Shown here: piece after piece, positions 14,730-23,696 of the stretch | Position numbering within the stretch: the stretch's first letter is position 1 | How the letters are laid out: every line of letters begins with the position of its first letter | Position numbers and translations under genes: made by a program | Notes under the pieces: generated by a model | Told to the model about the DNA's origin: nothing | The model's database searches: none | The model's input: only the letters and a program-made list of their open reading frames with translations | DNA from: Candidatus Methanoplasma sp. | GTDB lineage: Archaea; Thermoplasmatota; Thermoplasmata; Methanomassiliicoccales; Methanomethylophilaceae | Length of the DNA: 64,000 nucleotides | Assembly (NCBI GenBank): GCA_031256955.1 | Contig: JAIRPP010000008.1 | Location: 272,001-336,000, forward strand | Reading direction: 5' to 3'

Positions 14730-16445
14730 TCACATCTCCTCCGGGGCCTTCATGCCCATGCAGTCCAGCGCGTTGCGCAGGACCGTCCTGGCGCACTCCA
14801 CCAGGGTGAGCCTCGCATCGCGCAGCTCCCCCGAGGATATGACCGGCACCGCGGCGTAGAACTGGTTGAACGCGGACGCCACCTCGTGGGCGTACGCGGG
14901 GAGCAGGTGCACGCGCCTCAGCTCCCCCGCCGAGCGGACGACCTCCCCGAACCTGGACAGGCTCCTTATCAGCCTGGCCTCCAGCTCGTCGGTGAGCTTG
15001 GACGGGTCCGGGTCGGGGGAGTACGCCCCCGCCTTCCTGAGCATGCTGCACGCCCTGGCGTGCACGTACTGTATGTACGGCCCGCTGTTGCCGTCGAAGT
15101 TCAGCGCGTCCTCCCATCTGAAGACCAGCTGCTTCTCCGGCTGCACCCTGACTATGTTGTACCTTATGGCTCCCACCCCCACCGCCTCGGCGATCTCGTC
15201 CGCCTTCTCCGCGGGGATGTCCGGGCGGCGCGACAGCACCTCGGCGCGGGCGCGGTCCACCGCCTCGTCGATGAGGTCGTCCAGATAGACCACCACGCCC
15301 TTCCTGGTGGACATCTTGCCCTCCGGGAGGGACACGAACGAATAGAACATGGGCTCCGGGAGCCTGTCGCTCCCGAGTATCCTCAACGCGGAGCACAGCT
15401 GCTTGGACCCCAGCTTCTGGTCCTCCCCGAGCACGTCTATGACCCTGTCGGACCTGGAGAACTTGTCCATGTGGTAGGCCAGGTCCCTGGTGGTGTACAG
15501 CGTCGTCCCGTCGGACCTGGTGAACGTGAACCTGGTGTTCTTCCCCTGGATCCCGAAGTCCTTGAGGTCCAGGTTCCAGGATCCGTCCTCCGTCTGCTCC
15601 GCGTGCTCCGACGCCTTCAGCTCGGAGACTATCCTCGCGGCCGACCCGTCCGCTATGAAGTCCGACTCCCAGGTGTACCTGTCCAGCTCCACGCCTATGG
15701 CGGAGAGCGTGGCCCTCAGGCCGCCCAGCATGGCCTCGGCGGTCTCCCTGACCTTGCCTATGACCTCCGCGTCGCCCGCCTCGAACCTCCGGAGCATCTC
15801 GGCTATCCGCTCCTGCACCTCCGGCTCGCCCTCCATCCTCCTGTTGGCCTCCCTGTAGTAGGGCACCAGCCTGTGATCCGTCTTGTCGCGGTCCGCCCCG
15901 CCGGCGTCCGCCTCCGGGACGTTCTCGACCCCCCACGTCAGGACGACCACCTGCTTCCCCACGTCGTTCACGTAGTACTCGGTGGTCACGTCGTGGCCGC
16001 ACCTGGAGAGGCACCTGGCCAGCGTGTCCCCTATGATGGGGTTCCTGGCGCGCCCCACGTGTATGGGGCCCGTCGGGTTGGTGGAGGTGTGCTCCACGTT
16101 GACCCTCAGCCCGCTGGGCGGGGCGGACCCGTACCCGTCCCCCTCCCTGAGTATGTCTTCCAGGGTCTCCCTGGCCAGCGCCTCCGCGTCTATCGCGAAG
16201 TTCACGTAGCCGTTCAGGGGGCTCGCGCCCGCTATCAGCCCGGACGGGGATATCTCCCCCGCGATCCTCTCCGCCAGCTCCTTCGGGGCCATCCCGGCCG
16301 CCTTCGACATGGAGAAGCACGGCACGGACAGGTCCGCCCTGTCCGAGACCTCCGTCGCGACCTGCGCCGCCTCGACCCCCATGCGGGACAGCGCCGCCGA
16401 CACGGCCTCCGCCGCCTCCCTCGCGAATCTCTCTCTGACCTTCAT
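14730..16445 (-). CDS. argS: Arginyl-tRNA synthetase
   Basis: A 571-residue class I synthetase. The HIGH-type motif is HVGRARNP near residue 124 and the KMSK-type motif is KMSTRKG near residue 362. The N-terminal add-1 domain and the C-terminal DALR anticodon-binding domain (ending NALDCMGM) are present. The ORF track extends it to 17312 but that is shadow over prf1. I start at the ATG at 16445, 2 bp after the prf1 stop. It is co-directional with prf1 and the GNAT gene. Confidence 0.95.
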   Translation of the reverse strand: MKVRERFAREAAEAVSAALSRMGVEAAQVATEVSDRADLSVPCFSMSKAAGMAPKELAERIAGEISPSGLIAGASPLNGYVNFAIDAEALARETLEDILREGDGYGSAPPSGLRVNVEHTSTNPTGPIHVGRARNPIIGDTLARCLSRCGHDVTTEYYVNDVGKQVVVLTWGVENVPEADAGGADRDKTDHRLVPYYREANRRMEGEPEVQERIAEMLRRFEAGDAEVIGKVRETAEAMLGGLRATLSAIGVELDRYTWESDFIADGSAARIVSELKASEHAEQTEDGSWNLDLKDFGIQGKNTRFTFTRSDGTTLYTTRDLAYHMDKFSRSDRVIDVLGEDQKLGSKQLCSALRILGSDRLPEPMFYSFVSLPEGKMSTRKGVVVYLDDLIDEAVDRARAEVLSRRPDIPAEKADEIAEAVGVGAIRYNIVRVQPEKQLVFRWEDALNFDGNSGPYIQYVHARACSMLRKAGAYSPDPDPSKLTDELEARLIRSLSRFGEVVRSAGELRRVHLLPAYAHEVASAFNQFYAAVPVISSGELRDARLTLVECARTVLRNALDCMGMKAPEEM

Positions 16446-16447
16446 AG

Positions 16448-17677
16448 TCACGCCGTCCTGTATCTCAGTATCGCCGCCATGCCCCCGAACGCCTTCAGGA
16501 GCATGTCCCCCTCCTCCGAGTCCCCGGAGATCAGCTGCACATGGGTGCTGAACTTGTCGGCCGCCTCGAACAGGCCGTCTATCAGGTCCTCGCTGGAGGT
16601 CACCTTCGCCTGCGCCCCGCACACGGGGCAGGCCATCTTCGCGTCCGGGTCGTCCACGGTCGCGCCGGACGAGTGCCCCGACGCGCACTCCAGGGTGACC
16701 CTGGACCTGTCCAGGGTCTCCGACACCAGCAGCACGTCCACCGCGCCCACGTCCAGGGCCGCCCTGACGTCTCCCTCCCCGTAGGCGGAGAGGCCCCCGT
16801 CGGGCTTCCTGATCTCCCTGAACAGCCTCTGCATGTACTCCTTCTCCACGGTCAGCTGGATGTCCACCAGCGTGTCCTTGGCGGCGTCCACCAGCTCGCG
16901 CAGGCCGGACTCGTCCGTGTACCCGGTGTCGAAGTACGGGGTGACGACCTTCTTCCTGAGCTCGTGGTGCAGGTACTCCTCCTTGACGAAGAAGTCCTTC
17001 GTGGATCCCGGGCCTCCGACGAGTATGCCCTGCAGCCCCTCTCGGTTGAGGAAGACCTCGGTGGCGTTGTCCGCCACCTTCTTGTAGAACTCGTGCGCCG
17101 CGATCTCGATCAGCCTCTCGAAACGGACCGACGACTGCCCCCCCTGGTGGTGCTTGCTGGGGACCAGGGAGTCGAAGTGCTTCAGCACGGTTATCTTGCT
17201 GCCGGAGAGCATCCCCAGGGTCGCCTCCTTCCTGTCTATGGTTATCAGGCCGTACGACTTCTTCTCCAGGAGCATGGCGTCCAGGGGCTCGGTGAAGAAG
17301 GACGAGTCGCATCGATAATAGAAGGTGGATATGGCCTCGGGGGGCTCCAGGGTGTACTGGACCATCTTGGTCTGGTCGCCCGCGCGGGGGACCTCCCCGC
17401 AGAACACGACGATGCCCTTCTCCGGGACCGTCCTGTACGTCTTCAGCCTGGACATTATGGAGTCGATCGCGCTGGTGACGTTCTTCATCGTGGTCTTGGA
17501 CTTGATGTTGGTCGCCTGAGACTGCTCCTCCCTCAGGTACGCCATCACGTCGGAGATGAGCCTCCCGAAGGGTATGTACACGGAGATGAGCTCGGTCCCG
17601 CGGCCCTTGTATGCGGTTATCTCCTGCATGGCCTTCTTGAAATCGTACCTCGCCCTGTCAACGGAATTCTCGCCCAT
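16448..17677 (-). CDS. prf1: Peptide chain release factor aRF1
   Basis: A 409-residue archaeal/eukaryal class 1 release factor. The stop-codon recognition motif TNIKSKTT lies near residue 60 and the catalytic GGQ loop (HHQGGQSSVRFERL) near residue 178. The C-terminal domain contains a Cys pair (CPVCG) near residue 346. aRF1 normally reads all three stop codons. This is relevant here because none of the genes called in this window ends in TAG. The gene is first in a prf1-argS-GNAT unit and divergent from pyrH. Confidence 0.95.
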   Translation of the reverse strand: MGENSVDRARYDFKKAMQEITAYKGRGTELISVYIPFGRLISDVMAYLREEQSQATNIKSKTTMKNVTSAIDSIMSRLKTYRTVPEKGIVVFCGEVPRAGDQTKMVQYTLEPPEAISTFYYRCDSSFFTEPLDAMLLEKKSYGLITIDRKEATLGMLSGSKITVLKHFDSLVPSKHHQGGQSSVRFERLIEIAAHEFYKKVADNATEVFLNREGLQGILVGGPGSTKDFFVKEEYLHHELRKKVVTPYFDTGYTDESGLRELVDAAKDTLVDIQLTVEKEYMQRLFREIRKPDGGLSAYGEGDVRAALDVGAVDVLLVSETLDRSRVTLECASGHSSGATVDDPDAKMACPVCGAQAKVTSSEDLIDGLFEAADKFSTHVQLISGDSEEGDMLLKAFGGMAAILRYRTA

Positions 17678-17729
17678 GGGACCCTCTCAATATTTATCTC
17701 TATTGCGCATTCGTATTAAAAGTATCCGA

Positions 17730-18440
17730 ATGAGCGAGAAAAAAGTAATCATATCCATCGGGGGGTCCGTCCTGGTGCCGGGAATCGACGACGCGTCGTA
17801 CATCCGCCGCCTGGCCGGGTTGCTGAGGGAGCTCTCAGAGAGCGCGCCGCTGATAGTCGTGTGCGGGGGCGGCAGGGTGTCCAGGTATTATTCTGAGACC
17901 GGGAAGGCGCTGGGAGGGAGCGAGTTCCAGCTGGACGAGCTGGGCATCGGGGTCACCAGGTTGAACGCGGCCCTCCTGTCCATCGCGCTGGGCGACGGGG
18001 CGGCCGGAGTGCCCGCGACCCCCGCCGAGGCGGTGGCCGAGTCGCAGCGCAGGAGGATCGTGGTCATGGGCGGCACGGAGCCCGGGCACACCACGGACGC
18101 CGTGGCGGCGATGGTCGCCAGGGAGGCGGGGGCGAGGCTCATAGTCAACGCCACCTCGGTGGACTCCGTGTACTCCGCGGACCCCAGGGCGGACCCGGGG
18201 GCGAGGCGCCTCCCCCGCCTGACCATAGACGAGCTGGGGGCCCTTGTGTACAGCGAGCACGGGGCCGGGAGGTCCGGCGTCTTCGACCCGCTGGGGGTGA
18301 GGATAGCTAAGGACTGCGGCATCGACATAGCCATAGTGGACGGGCGCGACGATTCCGAGATAAGGGGCGCCGTCCTCGGGACGGGGATCAGGGGGACCTA
18401 CGTGGATTCCCGGGCAGCGGCTCCAGATCGGACGACGTGA
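17730..18440 (+). CDS. pyrH: Uridylate kinase (UMP kinase), archaeal type
   Basis: A 236-residue amino-acid-kinase-fold enzyme that phosphorylates UMP to UDP. Motifs are IISIGGSVLVP at the N-terminus, VVCGGGRVSR near residue 44, VVMGGTEPGHTTD near residue 112 and NATSVDSVYSADPR near residue 143. I use the ATG at 17730; the longer ORF-track version runs over the prf1 start region. The last 53 bp overlap the convergent dtdA gene, an unusually long tail-to-tail overlap. Confidence 0.9.
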   Translation: MSEKKVIISIGGSVLVPGIDDASYIRRLAGLLRELSESAPLIVVCGGGRVSRYYSETGKALGGSEFQLDELGIGVTRLNAALLSIALGDGAAGVPATPAEAVAESQRRRIVVMGGTEPGHTTDAVAAMVAREAGARLIVNATSVDSVYSADPRADPGARRLPRLTIDELGALVYSEHGAGRSGVFDPLGVRIAKDCGIDIAIVDGRDDSEIRGAVLGTGIRGTYVDSRAAAPDRTT

Positions 18441-19239
18441 CCGCCTCCGCGCCAGCCGACTCGGCTATCCCGGCCAGCCTCTCCTCCTCCCGCCTGCCCA
18501 TGGATCCGCGGTGGATGTACGCGAGGCGGGTCCCGGACGCGGCCATCGCGGACCTTATCATCGCCTCTATCTCCCCGTCCTGCCTGCCCTCCATCTGATA
18601 TCCCGGGACCATGTGGCCGAAGCTGGCCCCGAACCCCAGGGCTATCTCCGTGAACCTCGGGGCGTAATGCCCCCCGCCCACCCCTATCACGGCGGGGTAT
18701 CCCTCGTCCGCGTCTTCCAGGAGGACCCTCGCCAGCGCCTCCGCCGCGATCTTGTCCCCCCAGGTCCGCTCGTCGCTCCCTATCTCTATGAAATACGTCG
18801 GCTTGGACAGCGACGGGCCGTGGTGAGTCGCCTCGAAGCACACCCTGAACCCGGGCGGGGCCCTCCTCGCGATCGAGCGCAGGGCGGACGTCATGGGGGA
18901 CGGCGCCGCCGGGACCAGCTCCCCCGCCCTCCCCCCGAACCTGTTCTCGCCGTAGTTGCCTATGGGGTGCACGGTGAGCGACGGCTCCCCGCTGGCGGAC
19001 GAGTGCCTCGACATGAACACGACCTCGTCCACCCGGAGCCCCATGGCCTCCGCCCTCGCGTCCGGGTCGTCCATGTATATGTGCAGGTCGGGGGAGGACA
19101 TGATCGCCGAGTCCCCGCGGGCGAAGAACCTGTCCCCTCCGGATCCCCCCAGGTCCTCCCACTTCGCGAGCGAGAGCAGGGAGTCCCTCATGTTGACCGA
19201 CGGGGCGTCGCCCTCGCTGCACACGAGCAGCCTTCTCAT
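18388..19239 (-). CDS. dtdA: D-aminoacyl-tRNA deacylase DtdA (archaeal)
   Basis: A 283-residue metal-dependent D-aminoacyl-tRNA deacylase (archaeal/plant GEK1-type) that removes D-amino acids from mischarged tRNAs. Characteristic segments are SRHSSASGEPSLTVHPIGNYG near residue 78, EATHHGPSLSKP near residue 133 and GVGGGHYAPRFTEIA near residue 190. I start at the ATG at 19239, which has a TTTAAA box 28 bp upstream. The ORF-track extension to 20031 is shadow over the neighbouring gene. Confidence 0.9.
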   Translation of the reverse strand: MRRLLVCSEGDAPSVNMRDSLLSLAKWEDLGGSGGDRFFARGDSAIMSSPDLHIYMDDPDARAEAMGLRVDEVVFMSRHSSASGEPSLTVHPIGNYGENRFGGRAGELVPAAPSPMTSALRSIARRAPPGFRVCFEATHHGPSLSKPTYFIEIGSDERTWGDKIAAEALARVLLEDADEGYPAVIGVGGGHYAPRFTEIALGFGASFGHMVPGYQMEGRQDGEIEAMIRSAMAASGTRLAYIHRGSMGRREEERLAGIAESAGAEAVTSSDLEPLPGNPRRSP

Positions 19240-19264
19240 GGGGGGCGTATCGCCTCGAAGAGGA

Positions 19265-19270
19265 TTTAAA
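19265..19270. promoter_or_regulatory. Palindromic TTTAAA between divergent genes
   Basis: A single symmetric TTTAAA sits 28 bp from the dtdA ATG on one side and 32 bp from the 19300 ATG on the other. No other TATA candidate is visible in the 60-bp gap, so one box may serve both directions. Confidence 0.45.
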
Positions 19271-19299
19271 CGGATCACGCGATCCCTTCCGCGATCCCG

Positions 19300-20517
19300 A
19301 TGGAAAACGTCACATTGAGGGAGAAGGCTATGCTCCATCTGAGCCGCTTCCCCGACATGCACCCCAAGGAGGAGTTCAACGTCCCGTTCGACCTCACCCA
19401 GGACGGCATCGCCACGGTCCTGGGGATATCCAGGGCGCACGCGTCGCTGGAGCTGAAGAAGCTCAAGGCGTCCGGCAAGGCCGACGACTGGGTCGCCCGC
19501 ATACGCGGATCCGGCAACAAGCGCAGGGCGTACTACCTCCTGCCGGACGGGTTCGCCGAGGCGAGGGCGATAAAGGAGCGCATAGAGGCGTCCGGAGTCG
19601 TCATAGACTCGCTCCTGGACATGAAGCGCTGCGACCCGAAGGTCATGTGGATGAGCCTCAGCCCCGGCGACAGGGAAACGTTCGGCCTTGCGTGCGTGAT
19701 CAGGGCGCCCATACAGAGGAAGACCCTGCCCGACACCGCCACCGGGGTGATCCCCACCGACTTCTACGGCACGGTGTGCATAGGGGACCGCGTCCGCGAG
19801 AACTACCTCTCGGTGGTGGACCCGGAGAAGGTGAGGACGTGGCACAGCGCTGCCGCGGACTGGTGGATGGAGAACGGGGACGACCATGCGGAGAGGCTGC
19901 ACCACCTGGTCCGCGCCGGGAGGCACGGGGAGGCGTGCAGGCTCGCGCTGAAGTGCTCCGACGAGTTCCTGGACGGCGCCTGCGAGGACATACTGGAATC
20001 CATGAAGGGGCTGGCCCCGCCCCCCAGGCACAGGGAGTCCATGTACGGCATGAGGTCGAAGATAGCCCTGTCGTGCGGGGACGTCCGCGACGCGCTCGCA
20101 TGCGCCGATGCGCTGGACGAGTACGGCGCGGGAGAGGGCGACATGGTCAGGGCGGAGGCCGCCCTGGCGTCGGGCGACCTCGACGGCGCGTTCGAGAAGG
20201 CCTCCGCCATATTCGCGGAGAGGGGGTGGACCAGGGCGGCCCTGGCCGCCGCGGGGGCGCTCCTGCGCGCGGGCAGGCTGGCGGAGGCGGACTCCTTCCT
20301 AGCGTCCGCCTGCGAGGCGATGGAGAGGGAGGGGGACGCGACGGGCGTCGGAGAGGCCCTCTTCCTGAGGGCCGCGGGAGCCTACGGGCGCGGGAAGAAG
20401 AGCGAGTGCGCCGGATACCTGTCGAAGGCGCTCCGCGCATGCGGGAGAGGGCGCCTCAGGGGGCGCATAGAGTCCGCCTCGGAGGCGCTCCGCGACGGGC
20501 GCGAGCCCCGCTTCTGA
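19300..20517 (+). CDS. Winged-helix plus helical-repeat (TPR-like) regulator
   Basis: A 405-residue protein. The N-terminal ~75 residues are a winged-helix domain (TQDGIATVLGISRAHASLELKKL with the wing RGSGNKRRAYYL). A beta-containing linker follows (about residues 100-180). The C-terminal half is a series of Ala-rich helical pairs that look like TPRs, probably a protein-interaction surface. The layout resembles archaeal and bacterial STAND/MalT-type regulators without an NTPase. Divergent from dtdA; its end abuts the convergent pheS gene with no gap. Targets are unknown. Confidence 0.65.
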   Translation: MENVTLREKAMLHLSRFPDMHPKEEFNVPFDLTQDGIATVLGISRAHASLELKKLKASGKADDWVARIRGSGNKRRAYYLLPDGFAEARAIKERIEASGVVIDSLLDMKRCDPKVMWMSLSPGDRETFGLACVIRAPIQRKTLPDTATGVIPTDFYGTVCIGDRVRENYLSVVDPEKVRTWHSAAADWWMENGDDHAERLHHLVRAGRHGEACRLALKCSDEFLDGACEDILESMKGLAPPPRHRESMYGMRSKIALSCGDVRDALACADALDEYGAGEGDMVRAEAALASGDLDGAFEKASAIFAERGWTRAALAAAGALLRAGRLAEADSFLASACEAMEREGDATGVGEALFLRAAGAYGRGKKSECAGYLSKALRACGRGRLRGRIESASEALRDGREPRF

Positions 20518-22032
20518 TCACGCGGACCTGTTGGCCTTGAGGGAGTCCAGGTCGGAGATGTACAGGTCCCGGATGTCCTTTATGCCCCACTTGAGCATGG
20601 CCAGCCTCTCGAACCCGAACCCCCACGCCAGGACGGGGTGCCTCACGCCGAACGGGGCCACCACCTCCGGCCTGAATATGCCCGCGCCCCCCAGCTCCAT
20701 CCACCTGCCGTTGAAGAAGACCTCCAGCTCCAGGGACGGCTCGGTGTACGGGAAGTAGGCGGGCCTTATGCGTATCTGGTCGAACCCCATGCGGGAGTAG
20801 AACTCCCTGATTATGGAGACCAGCATGTCGAAGCTGCCGTTCTCGTCTATGACGATCCCCTCGATCTGCGTGAACTCCGGCAGGTGGGTGGCGTCGATGG
20901 ACTCGTTGCGGAATATGCGGGATATGGAGAACGCCTTCTGAGGCGCGTCGGGGTGCTCGGCGATGTACCTTATGCTGCTGACGGTGCTGTGGGTCCGGAG
21001 AAGGGCCGCCTCGGCCTTCTCCCTCGACCATGTCCCGCCCCAGCCGGTGGAGCCCGTGCCCCCGCCGCTCTCGTGGATCTCCCTCACCCTGGAGACCAGG
21101 GCCTCGTCCTCTATCCTTATGCGGGGCGGGTCGGAGAGGTAGAACGTGTCCTGCAGGTCCCTGGCGGGATGGTCCTGCGGCGTGTACAGCGCGTCGAGGT
21201 TCCAGAACGCGGGCTGGACGTACTCCGACGACATCTCGGTGAACCCCATGTCCGTGAACATCCTGCGGACCTCCGCCCCCAGCCTGGACAGGGGGTGCTT
21301 CTTGGCCGGGTGCACCGCCTGGGCGGGCACGCTCACGTCGTACCTCCTGAACTCCGCGCCCCTCCACTCGCCGCTCTGTATCAGGCGGTCGGTTATGTCG
21401 GTGACCTGCTTCCTGAGGCTCAGCCCCGAGCGGGCGGCCGATTCCCCGGCGGGGGTCAGCGAGACCTCCCTGCGGGATTCCGCGATCTCCCTCACGAGCC
21501 CCTGGCGGCCCTTCAGGTCCCTCAGGGCCTTCGCGTCCGCCTCCGCCTCGGGCACGGGGCCGGACATCATCCTCTCTATGAGGATCTCGTCGGGGCCCTT
21601 GGCCCCCAGGGCCGCCACGCCCGCGTCCGTCAGCGACAGAATGGTGGAATCCCCCTCGCGGGATATGTCCGCCAGCCCCTTCCTCTTGAGCCAGCCGACC
21701 GCTATCTTGTCCCTGCCCCCGGGCATGGCCTCGGCCAGGGCCGCCAGGCTCATCCTCCCGCCGGCGCGGGATACGATCTCCAGCGCCGCCCTCTCGGGCA
21801 GGGGGGACGCCGCCTCGCGGTCGGCGACCTCGTACAGCTTGGAGGAGGTTCCCTCGACGATCGCCAGCCCCTTGGATTCCAGGGACATGGCCGCGCGCAT
21901 GACCTCCACCTCCGCCTCGAAGCTCCCTCCGGACACCAGCCCCTTCGGGGAGCTCCTCCCGCCGGACGCGTCCAGCGCCAGCAGCAGCCTCTTCTCGTTG
22001 TGGCTCAGGCCTTCTATGATGGGGTCGCTCAT
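20518..22032 (-). CDS. pheS: Phenylalanyl-tRNA synthetase alpha subunit
   Basis: A 504-residue archaeal/eukaryal-type PheRS alpha chain. N-terminal winged-helix modules (about residues 1-160) precede a class II core. The core shows QPAFWNLDALYTPQDHPARD near residue 285, FRNESIDATHLPEFTQIEG (motif 2 region) near residue 389 and GFGFERLAMLKWGI (motif 3) near residue 478. The beta subunit gene is not in this window. The start at 22032 overlaps the trpS stop by 4 bp (ATGA); the longer ORF-track version is shadow over trpS. Confidence 0.95.
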   Translation of the reverse strand: MSDPIIEGLSHNEKRLLLALDASGGRSSPKGLVSGGSFEAEVEVMRAAMSLESKGLAIVEGTSSKLYEVADREAASPLPERAALEIVSRAGGRMSLAALAEAMPGGRDKIAVGWLKRKGLADISREGDSTILSLTDAGVAALGAKGPDEILIERMMSGPVPEAEADAKALRDLKGRQGLVREIAESRREVSLTPAGESAARSGLSLRKQVTDITDRLIQSGEWRGAEFRRYDVSVPAQAVHPAKKHPLSRLGAEVRRMFTDMGFTEMSSEYVQPAFWNLDALYTPQDHPARDLQDTFYLSDPPRIRIEDEALVSRVREIHESGGGTGSTGWGGTWSREKAEAALLRTHSTVSSIRYIAEHPDAPQKAFSISRIFRNESIDATHLPEFTQIEGIVIDENGSFDMLVSIIREFYSRMGFDQIRIRPAYFPYTEPSLELEVFFNGRWMELGGAGIFRPEVVAPFGVRHPVLAWGFGFERLAMLKWGIKDIRDLYISDLDSLKANRSA

Positions 22033-23159
22033 CCTTTCACCCACTCGAACCCGTCGAACGCCATCCCGTCGATCACGTCCCTGGCCTTCTCCCTCTTCTC
22101 CTGATGGGACTCCAGGAACGCGTTTATCCTGTCCGTCAGGATGGACTTGCACTCGCCGCAGAGGATCTCCCCCTTCCTGCACCTGTCGGCGGTCTCGCTC
22201 AGCTTGGAGTCGTCGCTCTCGAACAGGCAGTAGTTGTACTTGTGGACGGCGCAGACGTCCGGGTTCCCGCCGCACCTCCTCTGCTCCTCCACGGAAACCC
22301 TGCCCCCGGTGAATGCCCTGCCGACCTTCTTCTTGACGTCTTTCGGGCCGTCGGTGGTGTATATTGTGCCCATCTCGTCCGTGGACGACATCTTGTCGCC
22401 GCCGCCGAGGCCCGGGAACATCTTGCAGTACAGCATGACGGGCTTGGGGTACCCCAGCCCGGGCGCTGCGTCCCTGGCGACCCTGAAGTGCGGGTCCTGG
22501 TCTATGCCGCACGGTATCAGGCAGGGGACCTGCCTCCCCTGCTGCTCCGACGGGAGGAACGCGGGGGCGGCCTGTATCGTGGTGAAGAATATGGAGCCTA
22601 TGTTGGTGGAGTTGTCGAATCCGAACACCGCCTTCGCGGTGGAGAACGTGACCTTCTTGGCCACCTTGAGGGCTATGGGGTACAGCGTGGAGATGTTCTC
22701 CGTGTCCAGGATGATCCTGGTCTTGGCGGGGTCGAACCCCAGCGCGACGAAGTCCAGCGCGTTCTGGTACGCCAGGCTCTTGGTGTCCCTCAGCGTGAGG
22801 TCCTTAAACAGGAACTTCTCGTCGTCCGTCATCTGGAACAGCATCGGGACGTCGAACACGTCCTGCACCCACTTGTTGAAGATCCACGGCATCATGTGCC
22901 CGAGGTGGGTCTGCCCGGACGGGCCCCTCCCCGTGTACAGGACGAACCTGTTCCCCTTCTCATACTCGTCGAGGAGCCACCCCATGTCCCTGTGGGTGTA
23001 GAACACGCCCCTCCTGAGCATCGGGTGTATCTCCCCGTGCCTCCCGATCCTCCTGAGGAGCGCGTCGTCCACGGGGGCCGTGCCGAACCTCTCCATGAGG
23101 AGGCCGTAGTCAATGTCCCCGCTGACCTCCCAGGGTGTCACAGTGAAATCGTCCGCCAT
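22029..23159 (-). CDS. trpS: Tryptophanyl-tRNA synthetase
   Basis: A 376-residue archaeal/eukaryal-type class I TrpRS. The HIGH-like motif is SGQTHLGHM near residue 81 and the KMSKS-like motif is GGDKMSST near residue 252. Segments such as MTDDEKFLFK and IPCGIDQDPHFRVARD fit the TrpRS core. A TATA-like GTTTAAAAG about 30 bp upstream suggests a leaderless start. Two CxxC-like pairs at the C-terminal end (CRKGEILCGEC) are notable but common in archaeal forms. It is coupled to pheS. Confidence 0.95.
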   Translation of the reverse strand: MADDFTVTPWEVSGDIDYGLLMERFGTAPVDDALLRRIGRHGEIHPMLRRGVFYTHRDMGWLLDEYEKGNRFVLYTGRGPSGQTHLGHMMPWIFNKWVQDVFDVPMLFQMTDDEKFLFKDLTLRDTKSLAYQNALDFVALGFDPAKTRIILDTENISTLYPIALKVAKKVTFSTAKAVFGFDNSTNIGSIFFTTIQAAPAFLPSEQQGRQVPCLIPCGIDQDPHFRVARDAAPGLGYPKPVMLYCKMFPGLGGGDKMSSTDEMGTIYTTDGPKDVKKKVGRAFTGGRVSVEEQRRCGGNPDVCAVHKYNYCLFESDDSKLSETADRCRKGEILCGECKSILTDRINAFLESHQEKREKARDVIDGMAFDGFEWVKG

Positions 23160-23259
23160 GCGGTACCGACAGCGGCACCATCGCTTTTAAACTTTCGAGG
23201 CCGGAAGGGGCTTGGAGAAAATCGGGCGCGGGGCGGAGCCCCGCGCATTGGCGTTTGTG

Positions 23260-23589
23260 TCAGCCCGACGGCGACGGGCCGCACCCGCCGCATCCGTGGG
23301 ACTGGTACGCGCAGTACCCGGTCTGGGCGTAGTAGTCGGCGCAGTAGCCGTGCCCGCACGGGGCGGACGGCGCGGAGAGGACCGCCGCGGGAGCGGGCGA
23401 GACGGAATCCGCTGCCTCTTCCGCATACGGCGCCCCCAAGGGGCTGTCGACGATCGTGCAGGTGCATCTGTCGTTGTGCGCCGCATAGGCGGCGTACGCC
23501 GCCATGAGGAGCGCCAAGAGCAGTATTATTATCAGAACCGCCAGCAGCAGCGGCCACCTCTTGTCTTCCTTCTTTTCTTCATCTTTCAA
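23260..23589 (-). CDS. Small single-TM protein with Cys/Gly-rich tail
   Basis: A 109-residue protein. A charged N-terminus (MKDEEKKEDKRW) leads into one strong TM at about residues 13-34, then an RCTCTIV segment. The last ~30 residues are rich in Cys, Gly and Tyr (seven cysteines in CGHGYCADYYAQTGYC and what follows). This suggests an outward-facing domain with disulfides or bound metal, held by an N-terminal anchor. The anchor plus RCxC layout resembles the N-terminus of the surface protein at 55110. No family was recognised. The gene is downstream of nothing on its strand and has its own promoter region. Confidence 0.6.
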   Translation of the reverse strand: MKDEEKKEDKRWPLLLAVLIIILLLALLMAAYAAYAAHNDRCTCTIVDSPLGAPYAEEAADSVSPAPAAVLSAPSAPCGHGYCADYYAQTGYCAYQSHGCGGCGPSPSG

Positions 23590-23696
23590 AACTAATCCCC
23601 CTTAAGGACTATATGGAACATGGCATAGCGGATTTAAAAAGGATTTGATGCTGGCGTGCGGATCCGAGCCCGATCGGGGAGCGGCCCGCCCCCTCA

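Noticed and set aside
14730-17312. 860-residue ORF covering argS and more
   Set aside because: The first ~290 residues are Arg/Gly-rich shadow translation of prf1. The argS homology begins at the ATG at 16445.
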